From NCBI GenBank assembly GCA_037042915.1, contig CM073193.1, forward strand, positions 9,300,001 to 9,364,000: 64,000 nucleotides of DNA. The letters run 5' to 3'. Under the pieces are notes generated by a model. That model searched no databases and was not told the DNA's origin. It worked only from the letters and a program-made list of their open reading frames with translations. A program made the translations under genes and the position numbers. This stretch comes from Auricularia sp. M13. Taxonomy: Eukaryota; Basidiomycota; Agaricomycetes; Auriculariales; Auriculariaceae. This document shows, in pieces, positions 23,829-34,471 of the stretch (its first letter is position 1; each line of letters starts with the position of its first letter).

Positions 23829-23911
23829 GGTTCTGGCGACGAGACCGGGGGAGAGTGTGTGTCGAGGGGGTGAGCTCGAGACTGGGGAACACACGCCCGC
23901 TGTGGGGCCAT

Positions 23912-23917
23912 CTTATA
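23912..23917 (-). promoter_or_regulatory. TATA box of the M35 protease gene
   Basis: TATAAG on the minus strand, 84 nt upstream of the start codon at 23828. The spacing is nearly the same as for the peroxidase gene. Confidence 0.45.
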
Positions 23918-24114
23918 CTCGCCCGTCAAGAAGCTCCTCATGTGCAGGAAGCAGGGAAGATAGCGACGAGAAGGCGGGCCATGCCAACGCGTCGATATGC
24001 CCGTCGATATGCCCATATGGACGAGCGGGCGGTGTGTCCCATCACGTGCCACGTGGAGCGCGCTCTTCCCCCATCCGACCATCCGATGCCAGCCAGCGCG
24101 GAGGCTCCGCAGAT

Positions 24115-24759
24115 ATGACGCCTTGGACTGCCCCACAGCAGGGACAACGCTCGCGCACGCCCGTCCTCCTCGCGCTATTTCTCTTCTTGAGCGTTACGTT
24201 CATCTACAGCCAACAGCAGCCACGCACCATGACCACATCCAGCACGGCCTCGACGAGCGACCTGGCGGGGTGGCACTCGCGCGCCACAGAGATCGCGCCG
24301 TTCACTCCTGCCCGCGAGGACTTGGCGCTCGCCATCGTGCACAGCACGCCCGTTAACCCGGACGGATTCACGCTCGCGCTGTTCGCGCCGGACCGCTGCG
24401 TCGACGCCGCAGGCAAGACGCTGCGCCTGACCAGCACCGACTACGCAGGCCTCGTCGCGCTCGGCCAGAAGCTGCTCGCGCTGCCGCGCCCATTCCAGTG
24501 GCGCGTCAAGAGCCTGATCACGAGCCGGCCCATCGACAACATCTACGTGCGGGACGGCAGCGCGCAGGTCAAGGTCGGCGTGTACAACTGGAACAAGCAG
24601 ACCTCCGACCTCGACCCGCCCGTCGAGGGGCGCACGGAGCTCCCCGCCGAGATTCACGCGCTGCTGGAGCTCGCCCAGGAGTCGTCCGAGGCGGGCCGTC
24701 CCACTGACGAGCCGGACATTATCCGCCGCATCCGACACGTGCTCGACGAGCCTGTCTGA
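24115..24759 (+). CDS. hypothetical membrane-anchored protein (214 aa)
   Basis: Single-exon frame of 214 residues from ATG 24115 to the stop at 24757-24759, with strong GC-rich third positions like neighbouring genes. An N-terminal hydrophobic segment (VLLALFLFLSVTFIYS) after a basic stretch looks like a signal anchor. A Ser/Thr-rich linker and a polar domain of about 170 residues follow (for example ALFAPDRCVDAAGKTLRL, SRPIDNIYVRDGSAQVKVGV). A second ATG at about 24229 would remove the hydrophobic segment. I do not recognise the family. The gene is divergent from the M35 protease gene, with about 290 bp between the start codons. Confidence 0.65.
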   Translation: MTPWTAPQQGQRSRTPVLLALFLFLSVTFIYSQQQPRTMTTSSTASTSDLAGWHSRATEIAPFTPAREDLALAIVHSTPVNPDGFTLALFAPDRCVDAAGKTLRLTSTDYAGLVALGQKLLALPRPFQWRVKSLITSRPIDNIYVRDGSAQVKVGVYNWNKQTSDLDPPVEGRTELPAEIHALLELAQESSEAGRPTDEPDIIRRIRHVLDEPV

Positions 24760-25684
24760 GGGGTTCCGAGGTCCCGTAGATCGCCACTGTACGAGTATAC
24801 ACGATTGCGCACAACCATGCGGCCCTGTACAATACGAACACACGATTTTCTTGGGTGTCAAGTAGCCGGCGCGGTCGAAGAAGGAATGCGGAAAATCCCG
24901 CCATCGTCCCGCTCAACCAGCGGCGCGAGTCAACGCCGCCCGCGTCGGCGACAGAAGCCACATGACGGTAACATCGCGTCTCGCACAGAATACTGCTGTG
25001 TAAGGCAAATCCGCGTTGACCGCAACTCGAGCAAGCACAAGGATTCTCCGTCAATGCATCAGTCAATGACGCTGCAAACCGATAAGGCAAGGAGTCCCAT
25101 GCGGTGTGGCTGCAGGTTCGAGACCAGCAGGGTGAAAATCGCATCGTGTTTCCGTGAGAGAGCATCGCAACTGAACACGGGGAGTCGGGGGATTGCTAGA
25201 AAGAACATCCTGACAGTCCGGAGCTCGAGGCCCTCGGTCTTCCACCGACCAAACAGAAGGTTCGAAGCGCACAGGATGCAGCCCAGATAAGCTTGACAGG
25301 AATCAGACAGTTCGGAGCGTGGTGCATATCCATAATCACACAGCAAACGAGCGAGCATGCCGGAAAAAGATCGATTTCAATGGCGAGCCACTGGCAGGTC
25401 TACGGGCGCGGCACAGGTTGTTCTGGATAATTAGGAGCAAGCGCAGTTTTCGGCGACGCGGGACCTGGTTGAGGCAGCAGCATGCTGCCAGCAGCGTGGT
25501 GCGCGTCGAACGGGCCCCCGGCCTAACAGTACGGCGCCACCGATACAGCCAATAGACGACTCAGCCGCTCGACCTTGCACCGCGCACATGCTCGGAGCCC
25601 AGCACAGTCAGGATGAGAGGAGGCAAGGGAGGACGCTGTAGGCGGGTGTTGAAACTTCACCGAGCATACCCTGCCGATGTTGGG
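24760..25684. other. gene-less stretch
   Basis: Nothing recognised: short ORFs on both strands only, no repeat seen. Confidence 0.4.
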
Positions 25685-26221
25685 TAAAGCTCCAACCAAT
25701 TACATTACCATTACGCCCAAAGATAATATAATGGGAATAAGTAATGTAATAGGTTGTAATACATTATAATTCATTATATCTCGCATGTGGCACATGTACC
25801 TAGAGTACAGGGAGAGGGGTCAGTATCAACTGCTTGCAAACTTACTAGATGTTCACCAGTGTAATCATCAACACTACATGAGATGCATGGGGTGGCATAT
25901 TGGCCGAAAATTGGTTTTGCAGAGGCTGAACACACTCCGGAGGCAGTTGGTGCAGATCAATCAATAATCACTGAAGCAAAGGAGCCTTGGTAGATGCTCT
26001 CACCATGGTCTCAGGTGTCCAATCAGAAAATATGAGAGTCCCACACCTACCATCACTGAGAAATCTTCCCTCTCATCACTCACCAGCCTGATATCTCGCA
26101 TTATAAGGCTTATAGGTACAACCCGTTACAGGGAAATTACAGGGCCACGTAGAATAATTGTAATAGGTAATGTAATATAATCAGATTAAATGGGTAATTA
26201 ATGTATTTAGTTGGAGCTTTA
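25685..26221. mobile_element. AT-rich MITE-like element C with imperfect TIRs
   Basis: TAAAGCTCCAACCAATTACATTA at 25685 is matched inverted by the sequence ending at 26221 (...TAATGTATTTAGTTGGAGCTTTA) with two substitutions over 23 bp. The element is 537 bp, much richer in A+T than its surroundings, and carries repeated TAATGTAATA/TTACATTAC motifs near both ends. A TA lies at each outer edge. No coding region. It is unrelated in sequence to elements A and B. Confidence 0.65.
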
Positions 26222-28278
26222 CGCGGGTCTGCACATGAGAATCTTGCTGAATGTCATTAAACTCGGCCGCAGAGTAAAGCACGACGCTACACGCAACGGC
26301 GGCGGCAAAGACTGCTTCGAAAAACGGAAGCCCTGTTCGCAGTTGTCGCTGTCGACGCCATAAACGATAGTGACGGACGAGAGCAAGGCGCAGAGCGCTC
26401 GGGCCGGGTGCTTTGCGGAGTTGCGGGCATCGGCCCGCTTCTTGACTTCGTCGTGTCGTCTTCCAGCGCCAAGCATGCAACAGACGCGCGAGCTTGCGCT
26501 GAACAGGCTGCTAGATGTCATTCCCACCATCAGATATCGAGTCCTACAACCGCGGCGACCTGTTTTGCCCGCTTTTCGTCTGGCTCCGCCGGACTGTCTG
26601 GACTTCGCGCCGAGGCTCTGTCTAGATGCGCTTCTTCCGGCAACGTAGCAGCGCAGCACGATTTCCTGTAACGGGTCGACGCAACGAGCCTGTGTATCCT
26701 CGAGCAGCGCTCACGGTCTCCACGATTCCGGCTATCACACCAGCTGCTGACGCGCGCCTCCGCACGAAATTTACTTCATCACTGTTTTCGGCTGCCGAAC
26801 GCACGACCGTATCCTTTTTCTCAGTCTACACACAGGCGCTCATATCCGGACTTGCAGGCGATTCACAGCTCGAGCGCACCGTGTCAATTCTGCTGGCCGA
26901 ATGCTTGGTGATTGCGCCACACTCGTACTCGAGGAATCCTGTCGAGAGCTTGTCCGCCTTGTGCTATAAATTCTGAAGGATTGAACTGTTCAGGTCAACT
27001 CTCCCAGGCGCGCTCCGAGTCGTGTTAGCAGGATCCCGAATCGTCTTCATGAGCATTGCTTGTGCGACGCTAACGCGCTCAGTTCCGTAACTGGCAGAGA
27101 GATCTGCAATGCGCCGCAGCTGTGTCGCTTGGCCTCGGATCGCAGTGCTTTGCACTGCCATCGCGACTCACGAGCTCAAGCAGATGGAAACGCAAGCTGG
27201 AAATTTCTTCGTTCTGAGAGGATCCGGTCAGGCTTCCCCGGCGGCGTCTGACCTACTCTGATTCATCTTTGTCTGGCAAATGACGCACTGGTCCTCTCGA
27301 ATGTGCGTACGAGCTCTAGCCTGCACACTCAGATGGGAGGTCTGCGCCTGTGTCCACGCGGACGATGCTGCGCGGCAGCGATTCGATGTAGACTGGCTTC
27401 CAATGTCCGTGCGCGAGCTTGCCAACGCTGCCAGTGGACAGCCCACGCTGCCCCACCAGCTCTGGCGGCCAATGTACTATGTCTTGGAAATCTGTGCGCC
27501 AGAATAGACGGATCGGTGTCCGTTCCATCGCAGCTTTCATTCGTTGTCGGCGAAACTGAAGTGCGAGGCGGATTGTAGCAGATGATGATGGCTGATTCAG
27601 ATGTGGGGTGATGCGGTCGTCGCTGTGGTACTCCTCAGGATGTGGCTTTATACGCTGTTCAGATGTTTAATTTGACTGAGTACGCCATCTCGGGTCTCCG
27701 CCGTTGCCGCCTGCGCTCCAACTTGGTGCGCCGTAGAATTCGTCTATGGGGCGTGCAAAGGCACGTCCCAGAGGTACTACAGGGACTGCGGTAGTAATTT
27801 ATGGGCTTGCCACAGCAAATTGCTAAATGTTCCGTGCAATCCCCCCGGTTAGTACCTACACAGTGCTCGTGATCAACTTTCCGTCTTCTATTTGCTGTGA
27901 CTCTCAAAATGAGATTTTCTGGCGCAGCCGTTCTTGCTGTCCCCGCGGTATGCCGTATATAGCGATGCCAAGCTGCTTGCTGGACTGTGTGCCGGTTGTA
28001 GTGTCGACTGTGAAGCTCGTATTCGATTGCGTGTATCGCATCTGGGAACATGGAGTTCGGCTGCTCGGCACTCTGGTATTTGAGGCAGTATTGGCATGAG
28101 ATTGGACGGTGGAGGTTGCAGATGCAGAGTGCTTGCGCTGTGAAACTCGAAACATTTAGTTCTTGGGGTGCTTCGGTTGCGCTTTTGTGGTCTTTACGAT
28201 GACGAGTTTGTCATCCCGCATTCGCAGGTGTAGAAATTTGAAACACGAGGAGAGGACGGGAATACAGGGAGCTCGGAA
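26222..28278. other. 2-kb gene-less stretch
   Basis: No open frame here resembles a family, and none shows coherent exon structure. It may hold decayed genes that I cannot identify. Confidence 0.4.
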
Positions 28279-28991
28279 TTACGTCTGCTGACCATCCCTC
28301 TCGGCGCTCCCGCCGCGCAGATCGTAGCCGACGCCGCCGTGTGAGGTATACGTCGGCTGCATGATTCTCCACATGAGGATCATCGAGACGACGATCGCGT
28401 CGAGCAGCGGCGTTGCCAGCGCTTCCTCGACGACGTGCAAGGTCGAGCTGCCGTTTGAGTGACGCTCAACCATCGCAATCAGCTTGGTGTTGTGCAGAAG
28501 CTACTCAGGCGCACATCTTCTCAGCATTCCGCCTGAGACTGATAGCAAAACCCACTGTCATGGACGTCTTTTGCCACTCGTACGCCTTCCCGCCCAGGAT
28601 GAGCTGCGGCGTGATAGGGTTTCCCGTCACGGGCTGCCATTCGTAGGTCTTCCCGTCCACGAGGAACTTGCGGTTCCTATATGAGTCGCGATGCGCAGTC
28701 AGTTTAAAGTTCGGTGCGATCGGCACGTGACCGCAGGACTCACGGCCCGGTGAACCGTGCGCGCGCGAGGAACTCGCTGACTTTCTGCTCGACGCCGCCC
28801 ACTGGCATATGCAGCACGTTCGGCGCAAGCGTGTGCCAGTCTATGGCCGCGACAGCACTAGGTGTTGCGCCGTCGTTGCGCGTAATGGTCGTGTGCTTCT
28901 GGATCGTGCCTGGCGAGCGGACGTCGTAGGTGACGCCGTGCCCGACGAGCTGCGTGTTGAGCGGGTTGTCGGTGCTGATGGTAAGATCCAT
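28279..28991 (-). CDS. DUF6593-domain protein (196 aa)
   Basis: Three exons (28991-28744, 28676-28556, 28500-28279) close in phase to 196 residues; introns are 67 and 55 nt. The N-terminal LTISTDNPLNTQLVGHGVTY, a central AAIDWHT, then RKFLVDGKTYEWQP and a C-terminal LLDAIVVSMILMWRI are the recurrent landmarks of DUF6593, a beta-rich domain very common in Agaricomycetes and of unknown function. The C-terminal hydrophobic segment may sit in or on a membrane. The tail is Gly-rich. A decayed second copy lies immediately upstream (29253-29640) in the same orientation, indicating a tandem duplication. Confidence 0.88.
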
Positions 28992-29030
28992 GATCGTACT
29001 CAGATCAAGCGCAATTTTTCTGAGCGCAAT

Positions 29031-29037
29031 TTATATA
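29031..29037 (-). promoter_or_regulatory. TATA box of the DUF6593 gene
   Basis: TATATAA on the minus strand, 40 nt upstream of the start codon at 28991. Confidence 0.45.
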
Positions 29038-29252
29038 GCAGCCTATCCCGTGACGTTCATTGGCAGCCCGGTCCAGCGCTCAGGGTTCCGCAGCTTCAAG
29101 CTTACGCTCTAGCGCCGCGCCGACGGCCTCCAGGCCCGGTTGTTCTCTGCTGCGGAAACTGGGTGCGTCGATGTGTCAATTTGAGTCGGTGGGAACGCCA
29201 ACTCAGAATGGACTGGATTGCACGACAGAGATACGGCACTCGTGCGCAGCTC

Positions 29253-29640
29253 TTATTGTGCAGGTCGACAGCAGCCCCCTCCACCAACTCCAAATCCGCC
29301 TCCTCCATTTCGACCTCCACCGAGTTGTCCCCGTCGCCTTTTCTGCTGCTCTCGTATCCTCCACATGAGGATCATGGTCACGATAAGAGTGTCGAGGATC
29401 CCTCCCGCCGCTTGGGACACTTGCAACGTCGAGGCGCGCAGGAAATGCCTCTCCATTGCGGCGATCGGTGTCGTGCCAAAATAGAGCTACAGAATGTGAG
29501 AGTTGACATATTTTTTAAAACATCTGGAGAATCGTAAGCTCACCGTCAAGCGAGAGTGTCATGGACGCCAGGAATACGTGTTCCCGTTAATCATGATTGA
29601 GGTGAGAGGCACACCAGCTGTCCACACGAGCGCGCGCACG
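29253..29640 (-). pseudogene. decayed DUF6593 gene copy
   Basis: Two exon-like parts match the intact neighbour. 29486-29253 encodes a final exon (TTPIAAMERHF, then GILDTLIVTMILMWRI and a Gly-rich tail). About 29640-29544 encodes the preceding one (INGNTYSW). Between TYSW and the splice donor about 7 nt are missing compared with the intact copy, so the frame runs into a TGA or joins the last exon out of phase. The first exon (the LTLSTDNPLNT part) is not found before the next gene at 29809-29896. I read this as a truncated, frameshifted duplicate. Confidence 0.6.
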
Positions 29641-29895
29641 AATGTGTGGCCAGAGGATTTCCAAACTGTTGGTATTCCTGGACAAGTAATGACTCTGGCT
29701 TCACGCAGGGGCAGTCCCAGCTAGGGACTTGATATTGACTGCCGTCGTGCGGTGGAGGTGAGGCGCCGGCTACTGCCGACACGCCTGTTCTAACCACCAC
29801 TTAGCGCGATGTTCTTCAGGTGCTTGCTGGCCCTCGACCGGCTTTGCTCGCGACCAGACACAGAGTCGACCTTTGACCCTCTCCTTTCTCACACC

Positions 29896-31110
29896 ATGCA
29901 CGTCAAGACGCGCCCAGTCATCCCCGTGATCCACACCGAGGCGTACTCGCTGACCGTGCCCGGGCTGCTCGACATGCTCACCGGCAACACGGTGATGCGG
30001 TCCAAGCCGTACTACGAGGATCTCGTCGGCTGCCACGTCTCCTCCGTCCAGCACTACCACTCGGACAAGCACGAGTTCGTCGTTGTGAAGTACGTCTTCG
30101 CGGCCGACGGCGAGACGGACGAGCGCTACGCGCGCTTCGAGCGGTTCCGAATGGAGGAATGGCACCTCACGCAGTCGTCGAACCTGGGCTCGGTCGATCA
30201 GCTGCTCAGCAGCATGTTCGACGGCGAGGGCCACCGGCTTGACAACGTCAAGATCTCGGACCTGCTGAGCAGGAAAGACACGAGCGCCGCCAACATCCTC
30301 GGCACCGCGCCGCGCAAGTACGTCCTCGTCCAGTCGCTCACCGACATCCGGCCCGGCAGTCTGAGCATTCTGGATGTCGTCGTCTTTGCCGACGCGCTCG
30401 GCTTGTTCGCGCGCGAGTACAGCACGATGACGCACATGTGCATATGGTACGCCTGTGCGCTCTTTGTCCTCATCCGCCGCCGCCTCGGCGACAACAACGC
30501 GCGCTGGGTGAAGAGCGAAACACAGTTTGACAAGGCCGGCACAACGAAGATCGAAGTGGCGTCGAAGCTCATGCGGACGCGCCGCCGCCTCGTCGACCCC
30601 GTGACCGCGATGCTCCTCCATCAGGACGACCAGAAGCTCGAGAGGGGCCTGCTGAATCTCTGCACGTCCCTTTACGAGCGCGGGAAGCTCAATTCGAAGC
30701 AGTACGAGAAGGGCCTCGCGCAGGTCAAGCGCGACGTCGAGCTCATGCGCAACAAGCCGGACGCTATCGAGGCCGTGGACGGCAGGATCGATGCTATGCT
30801 TATGCAGGCACATCGGGAGGTGCACGCGAACAGCGAAGCCATGCAGAGAAAAGAGGTACGTTCTCTCCTCCTGGAGAGCCTGTGCATTTTTTGACGATGT
30901 GCACAGACTGCGGAGGCCAATTTAGAAATCTCAGAAGCGGGGCGAAAGGAAGAACAGGCGAAGCGTACAGCGGCAGAACACGCACTAGAAGACAAGGAGC
31001 GCGAGAACGCCGAACTCCGTGCCGCGTTGCAGGTGCGTGCCAGTCTTTGCGGATCGCTCTCACACTGACTCATCGTCTTGCAGGCCTTACAGCGCGAGCG
31101 TAGTACGTAG
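29896..31110 (+). CDS. hypothetical protein with C-terminal coiled coil (370 aa)
   Basis: Exons 29896-30855, 30907-31032 and 31084-31110 close in phase to 370 residues. The ATG at 29896 has a good context (ACC ATG); an in-frame ATG at 29809 would add 29 residues. The first two thirds look globular (GLLDMLTGNTVMRSKPYYED, RKYVLVQSLTDIRPGSLSI) with one hydrophobic stretch (HMCIWYACALFVLI). The last third is charged and helical, ending in a clear coiled coil (EEQAKRTAAEHALEDKEREN). I do not recognise the family. A membrane-proximal scaffold is one possibility, but nothing shows it. Confidence 0.75.
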
Positions 31111-31640
31111 TACCGATCTCCGGAAGACCGTAGACATGTCCTTTAGAGTTTCCGGTGGTTCCTGGTGGGGAGATAAGCAGGAGCTGTGAAGCTCCTTTCT
31201 ACAGGTCTAGGCTCCAGCTGACTCTCGTAAACTCCGTACAAAATGACCTCCGCGAGGCGTATCGCATGCGATTGTGTGAGTCTTGCCAACGGTCTTTTGG
31301 GGTAAATTCTGGTTCTGTAAAGCGCACTACCATCACGCGCACCGTAGTTGCCGACCAGGGAGAATATAGGGCAGGCAATCGGATCGTCGGAAACCGTCAG
31401 CCTCAGCGCTCCCGCGGGCCAAAATCGTTCATTGAACAGATATTGTATGATGGTCCGAATTCATAATTTGTCTCAGTTGATGCTGAGTGTGGGCACAAAT
31501 TGCCATAGCTGAGATTCCCAAGTGTCGAATGCCATCTCAGAGTTAGAATATGAGCATTTTCTCCCTGCTTGCATTTCCTCCCACTGGCATGACTCGAGCT
31601 CGACCCGTCGCCGGCCGTCTGGCTCCCCGGGGTCGAAAGT
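31111..31640. other. gene-less stretch
   Basis: No recognisable gene. It ends at the MFS relic. Confidence 0.4.
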
Positions 31641-31649
31641 TGCAGCCGC

Positions 31650-31900
31650 CGAAGAACGAGCCGCAAGTCGCGGTGAGCATCGTCACGCCTGTGAACAGAA
31701 TTAACGGACCCTGCTTGCCGTCAGCATCCATCCGTCTCCTAAGTCGGTTCTTCACTGGGGGAGGGGGAGGGGGGGTATTCAGATTTTACAACTTCATCTC
31801 ATACGCCTCTGGTAGGTCGCGGGGTCGGCAACATCCTCGCAGGCCCGATCTCCAGCGCGCTGCTGTCGCACAGCAGCAGGCTGCATTACATACGGTGCCA
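31650..31900. pseudogene. scrambled relic of an MFS monocarboxylate-type gene
   Basis: On +, about 31817-31894 encodes RGVGNILAGPISSALLSH, matching the exon GRGIGNVLAGPISGALLSG of the intact MFS gene at 19115-21185; it is followed by a 1-nt frame slip before YGASNY. On -, about 31722-31650 encodes KQGPLILFTGVTMLTATCGS, matching the last exon of that gene (GPLILFTGTVMLAS). The two exons should be adjacent and on the same strand, so the last exon has been inverted. No other exons are seen nearby. Confidence 0.7.
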
Positions 31901-32062
31901 GTAACTACATACGCTCTATTTGCACTCGGCGGGCGCTCGTGCTCGTTCCTCCAAATACTGGACGCTCTACTCGTTGATGGGGCTGACTTAAACTTAAATG
32001 CAGCGTCGCTTCGCGCATTGCTGCGTAAAAGAAGGATAAAACGAGATTCAAAATTCTTTCAG

Positions 32063-32146
32063 TGTTCCCAGCGTGATTCGAACACGCGTTTGAACGGATG
32101 TGTGCGGGACCACAACGTTCCGATCTAACCACTAATCTATGGGAAC
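32063..32146 (-). tRNA. tRNA-His (GTG) with a 12-nt intron
   Basis: A full cloverleaf folds on the minus strand. The acceptor stem is GTTCCCA (32146-32140) with TGGGAAC (32070-32064), discriminator A at 32063. The D arm is GATT..GATC, the T arm GCGTG TTCGAAT CACGC. The anticodon stem GAACG/CGTTC (32120-32116 with 32096-32092) closes a 19-nt loop. Taking the canonical site after position 37, the loop is TT-GTG-G plus a 12-nt intron (32109-32098) plus C, giving anticodon GTG at 32113-32111. The extra -1 G needed by tRNA-His is not encoded (C precedes), as is usual in eukaryotes. Confidence 0.88.
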
Positions 32147-32401
32147 GGCCATCAGAGCCTCCTATGTGCAGACTTCGACACAAACCTTGCGAACGCGAAT
32201 TCTACTGTACAGTATTTTTATTTTATTTTCTTAGTTACTGTACTGTCAGGGTGCATACGGTCCTACAGGTTTTGATTATGTCCGATATATAAAGCACTTC
32301 GGATGGTACTTATTCCCAACCCTCGCAGTACGAGTCGCCATTTCCGCATGGTCGTACGCCGGCAGTACTCAGTTCACCCGGACGCTCGGCTTGGGCGCGG
32401 C

Positions 32402-32463
32402 GCAGCATACCCTCGCCTGCAGCACACCCTCGACTGCAGCACACCCTCGACTGCAGCACACCC
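32402..32463. repeat. 17-bp tandem repeat, about 3.6 copies
   Basis: The unit GCAGCACACCCTCGACT is repeated at 32402, 32419, 32436 and (partly) 32453; the first copy has two substitutions. It lies just beyond the 3' end of the isoprenylcysteine methyltransferase gene, so it is probably in that gene's 3' UTR. Confidence 0.75.
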
Positions 32464-32468
32464 GACGT

Positions 32469-33422
32469 TCAGTACACCCCCGGCATCAGCCTCCACCGCA
32501 CGCGGGCCGCATAGCGCGCCCACGCGTCCGTGAACTCGGACGCGAGCATGCGCTCCTCGCGCGCGATGCGGTGCGGGAGCGTGCGCAGCGGGGCGAGGGC
32601 GAGCAGCGCGAGGAGGGCGAGGATCGGCTGTTTGGGGGGCGTTAGTGGATGGATGGCGGGGAGGTGAGGGGAGGAAGGGCGGGGCGTGGGAGGAGGGTAG
32701 ACTGAAGACTGGACGCACCGTGCCCGGGCCGCCGCTGAGCCGCGTCGCGCTGCGCGGGGCGAGGAGGACGGCGACGGCACCGTAGAATGCCAGACACGCG
32801 CCGCTGTACGACGGGTGGCGCACCACCGCGTACGGCCCGCTCGTCACCAGCTGGTTGGCCGCGTCCGATTTCGCCTGGCTGTCCTCGATTGCCTGTTTCT
32901 CGCCGTCCGCGCCGTTCGGTTGCTCGTCGCCCGCACCGTGCGTGGCGAGCTCGAACGTGAACCGTCGCCCCAGCAGGCGATAGCATCTTGCGCGCGTCCA
33001 GCCGCCCAGCACGGCGGCCGCGCAGCCGGCCAGCATGACGGCGTCGACGCCGAGGTTGGGCCGGACGGCCGGGTGGGTGTACGCGAGCCGGAGCTCGGAC
33101 GCCGCGGCGGCCCAGAGGAGCACCTGCGCGAGCCAGGTCGGGTGCTGTCAGCCTTGAGCTTGAGCGCTGGGTATAGGCAAGACGGGCCGGGCGAGAGAGG
33201 CGGGATAGGCGAGGACAGGGGAGAAGGCGAAAGGCGGGGCAAGGGACGCACCTTGACGACGACGGCGGTGGCGACGAACGCGCGGTCCGTCACGTCCTGC
33301 GGCTCGTACCGCGCGCCGGGCGGCGGCGGCGGGTGCGGCGGCGTGCACGTCACGTGCAGGCTGAGCGACGTGAGCAGCACGAGCGCCGTGCGCAGCGCCA
33401 GCGCGAGCACTGGAGCGGGCAT
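32469..33422 (-). CDS. protein-S-isoprenylcysteine O-methyltransferase (ICMT/Ste14-like)
   Basis: Three exons (33422-33252, 33144-32719, 32627-32469) close in phase to 251 residues. N-terminal TM segments include PAPVLALALRTALVLLTSL. HPTWLAQVLLWAAAA and VMLAGCAAAVLGGW follow, then GRRFTFEL and the SAM/lipid-site signature GPYAVVRHPSYSG. After another hydrophobic stretch (PILALLALLALAPL) comes REERML...F..AW..Y and the terminal WRLMPGVY, the classical ICMT C-terminus. The enzyme methylates the C-terminal prenylcysteine of CaaX proteins (Ras/Rho GTPases, a-type pheromones) at the ER. An in-frame upstream ATG at 33539 would add 39 proline-rich residues; I prefer 33422 because TM1 follows directly. 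A linker of about 30 polar residues (NGADGEKQAIEDSQAKSDA) is longer than in yeast Ste14. Confidence 0.9.
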
Positions 33423-33970
33423 CGTCAACGTTGGAGGGTGGATGACAAAGTTCGGCTGTCGGGGGTTAGCTGTGTGTGCCGCAGATTGATAACCGGCCAT
33501 CGTGGTCGCCGGCGCCGGCAGCGCTGGCGTCGACGGCAAGCGAAGCCTTAGAGTTCAGGCAGAGGCGACGGTCGGCGCTTGCTCGCTGGTCGTCCGTCGT
33601 CAGCAGAGAGTCAGCCAAGTTCCGACGACGCCAGGAACGTTGGTCGTCGGCGCCGACGCGGTGGTAACCAGACTCCATGCAGCCAGGCCGGAGCGCAGGG
33701 TGTGAGGCCTGACAGTGAGGGTCGAGATGAACGTTCTGAACGTTCGCTTCCTGTCAGTTGCTCGCTGGTCGTCAAGGTCGCAAAGCCGCTGTCGGCCGAT
33801 CACTGTCAGGAACGCTCCGAGCGGGCACCGCAATGCGGGGTCGCCCATCGGCCATCAGAAACGCGGGACAGGGGCGAACAGATAAGTAACGACGACGAGG
33901 TGGTACATTCAAGCAAGCAAGCAGGCAGTCTATCGTACACAGCACAAGCGAATCAAGATGGGCTCGAAGC
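33423..33970. other. intergenic with short dispersed repeats
   Basis: No gene. The string GCTCGCTGGTCGTC occurs twice (about 33579 and 33761), and short complementary blocks (CTGACAG / CTGTCAG) flank a repeated GAACGTT. Meaning unclear. Confidence 0.4.
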
Positions 33971-34471
33971 TTAGAGCTTCTCGCGCTTCCACCTGCGCGC
34001 AAGCGTCAGCGCAAGAGGGGAATGGGAGGAATGGAGGGATGAATGGGAGGGAAGAGAACGCACGTCTTCTCGAACGGCCGCTCGCCATGCCACAGCTTGG
34101 TCGTCTCGTCCGGCTTCACGCTGTTCCACGGCGTCGGGTTCGCCTTGCGCGCCCAGAGCACTGCGGAGCGGATGGAGCGTCAGCGACATCAGCGTGCGGG
34201 GGCGGCAGCGACGTCAGCATGCGGGGCGCCAGCGACGTCAGCGTGCGGGGCGCCAGCGACATCAGCGTGCGGGGCGGCAGCGACATCCACGCGGGGTGTA
34301 GGCTGGACTGGGAAGCACGGGGCGTTGCGTACCTTCGGGCCGCGAGGCGAGATGCGTGAGGTACCACGCGCTGCCGGCGCCGGCAAAGCCGAGGATGGTG
34401 TACAGCGGGATCGCCTCCAGCGCGAACCAGTGCTGCCGCCATTGCCGGTACAGGTTGCGGAGGGCCGACAT
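33971..34471 (-). CDS. NDUFA4/MLRQ-like mitochondrial respiratory subunit (85 aa)
   Basis: Three exons (34471-34333, 34160-34064, 33992-33971) close in phase to 85 residues. One N-terminal TM helix (LEAIPLYTILGFAGAGSAWY) is followed by LASRPE and the family motif ARKANPTPWNSVKPDETTKL, then a short basic tail (TWKREKL). This is the NADH-ubiquinone reductase complex 1 MLRQ / NDUFA4 / B12D pattern: a small inner-membrane protein now assigned mainly to cytochrome c oxidase. The first intron is long for this window (172 nt) and is filled by a minisatellite. The ATG follows CCAG directly, so a 5' UTR intron ending there is possible. Confidence 0.85.
34181..34300. repeat. minisatellite inside NDUFA4-like intron 1
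   Basis: Five tandem copies of a unit of about 24 bp with core GCAGCGACATCAGCGTGCGG, with variants at a few sites (ATC/GTC, GTG/ATG, GGC/CGC). The array occupies most of the 172-nt intron (34161-34332). Confidence 0.75.

Noticed and set aside
22701-23873. 390-codon open frame on + overlapping the M35 protease gene
   Set aside because: It is the antisense shadow of the protease coding region: Arg/Val/Gly-rich, with no domain, while the minus strand has a signal peptide and the HExxH motif.
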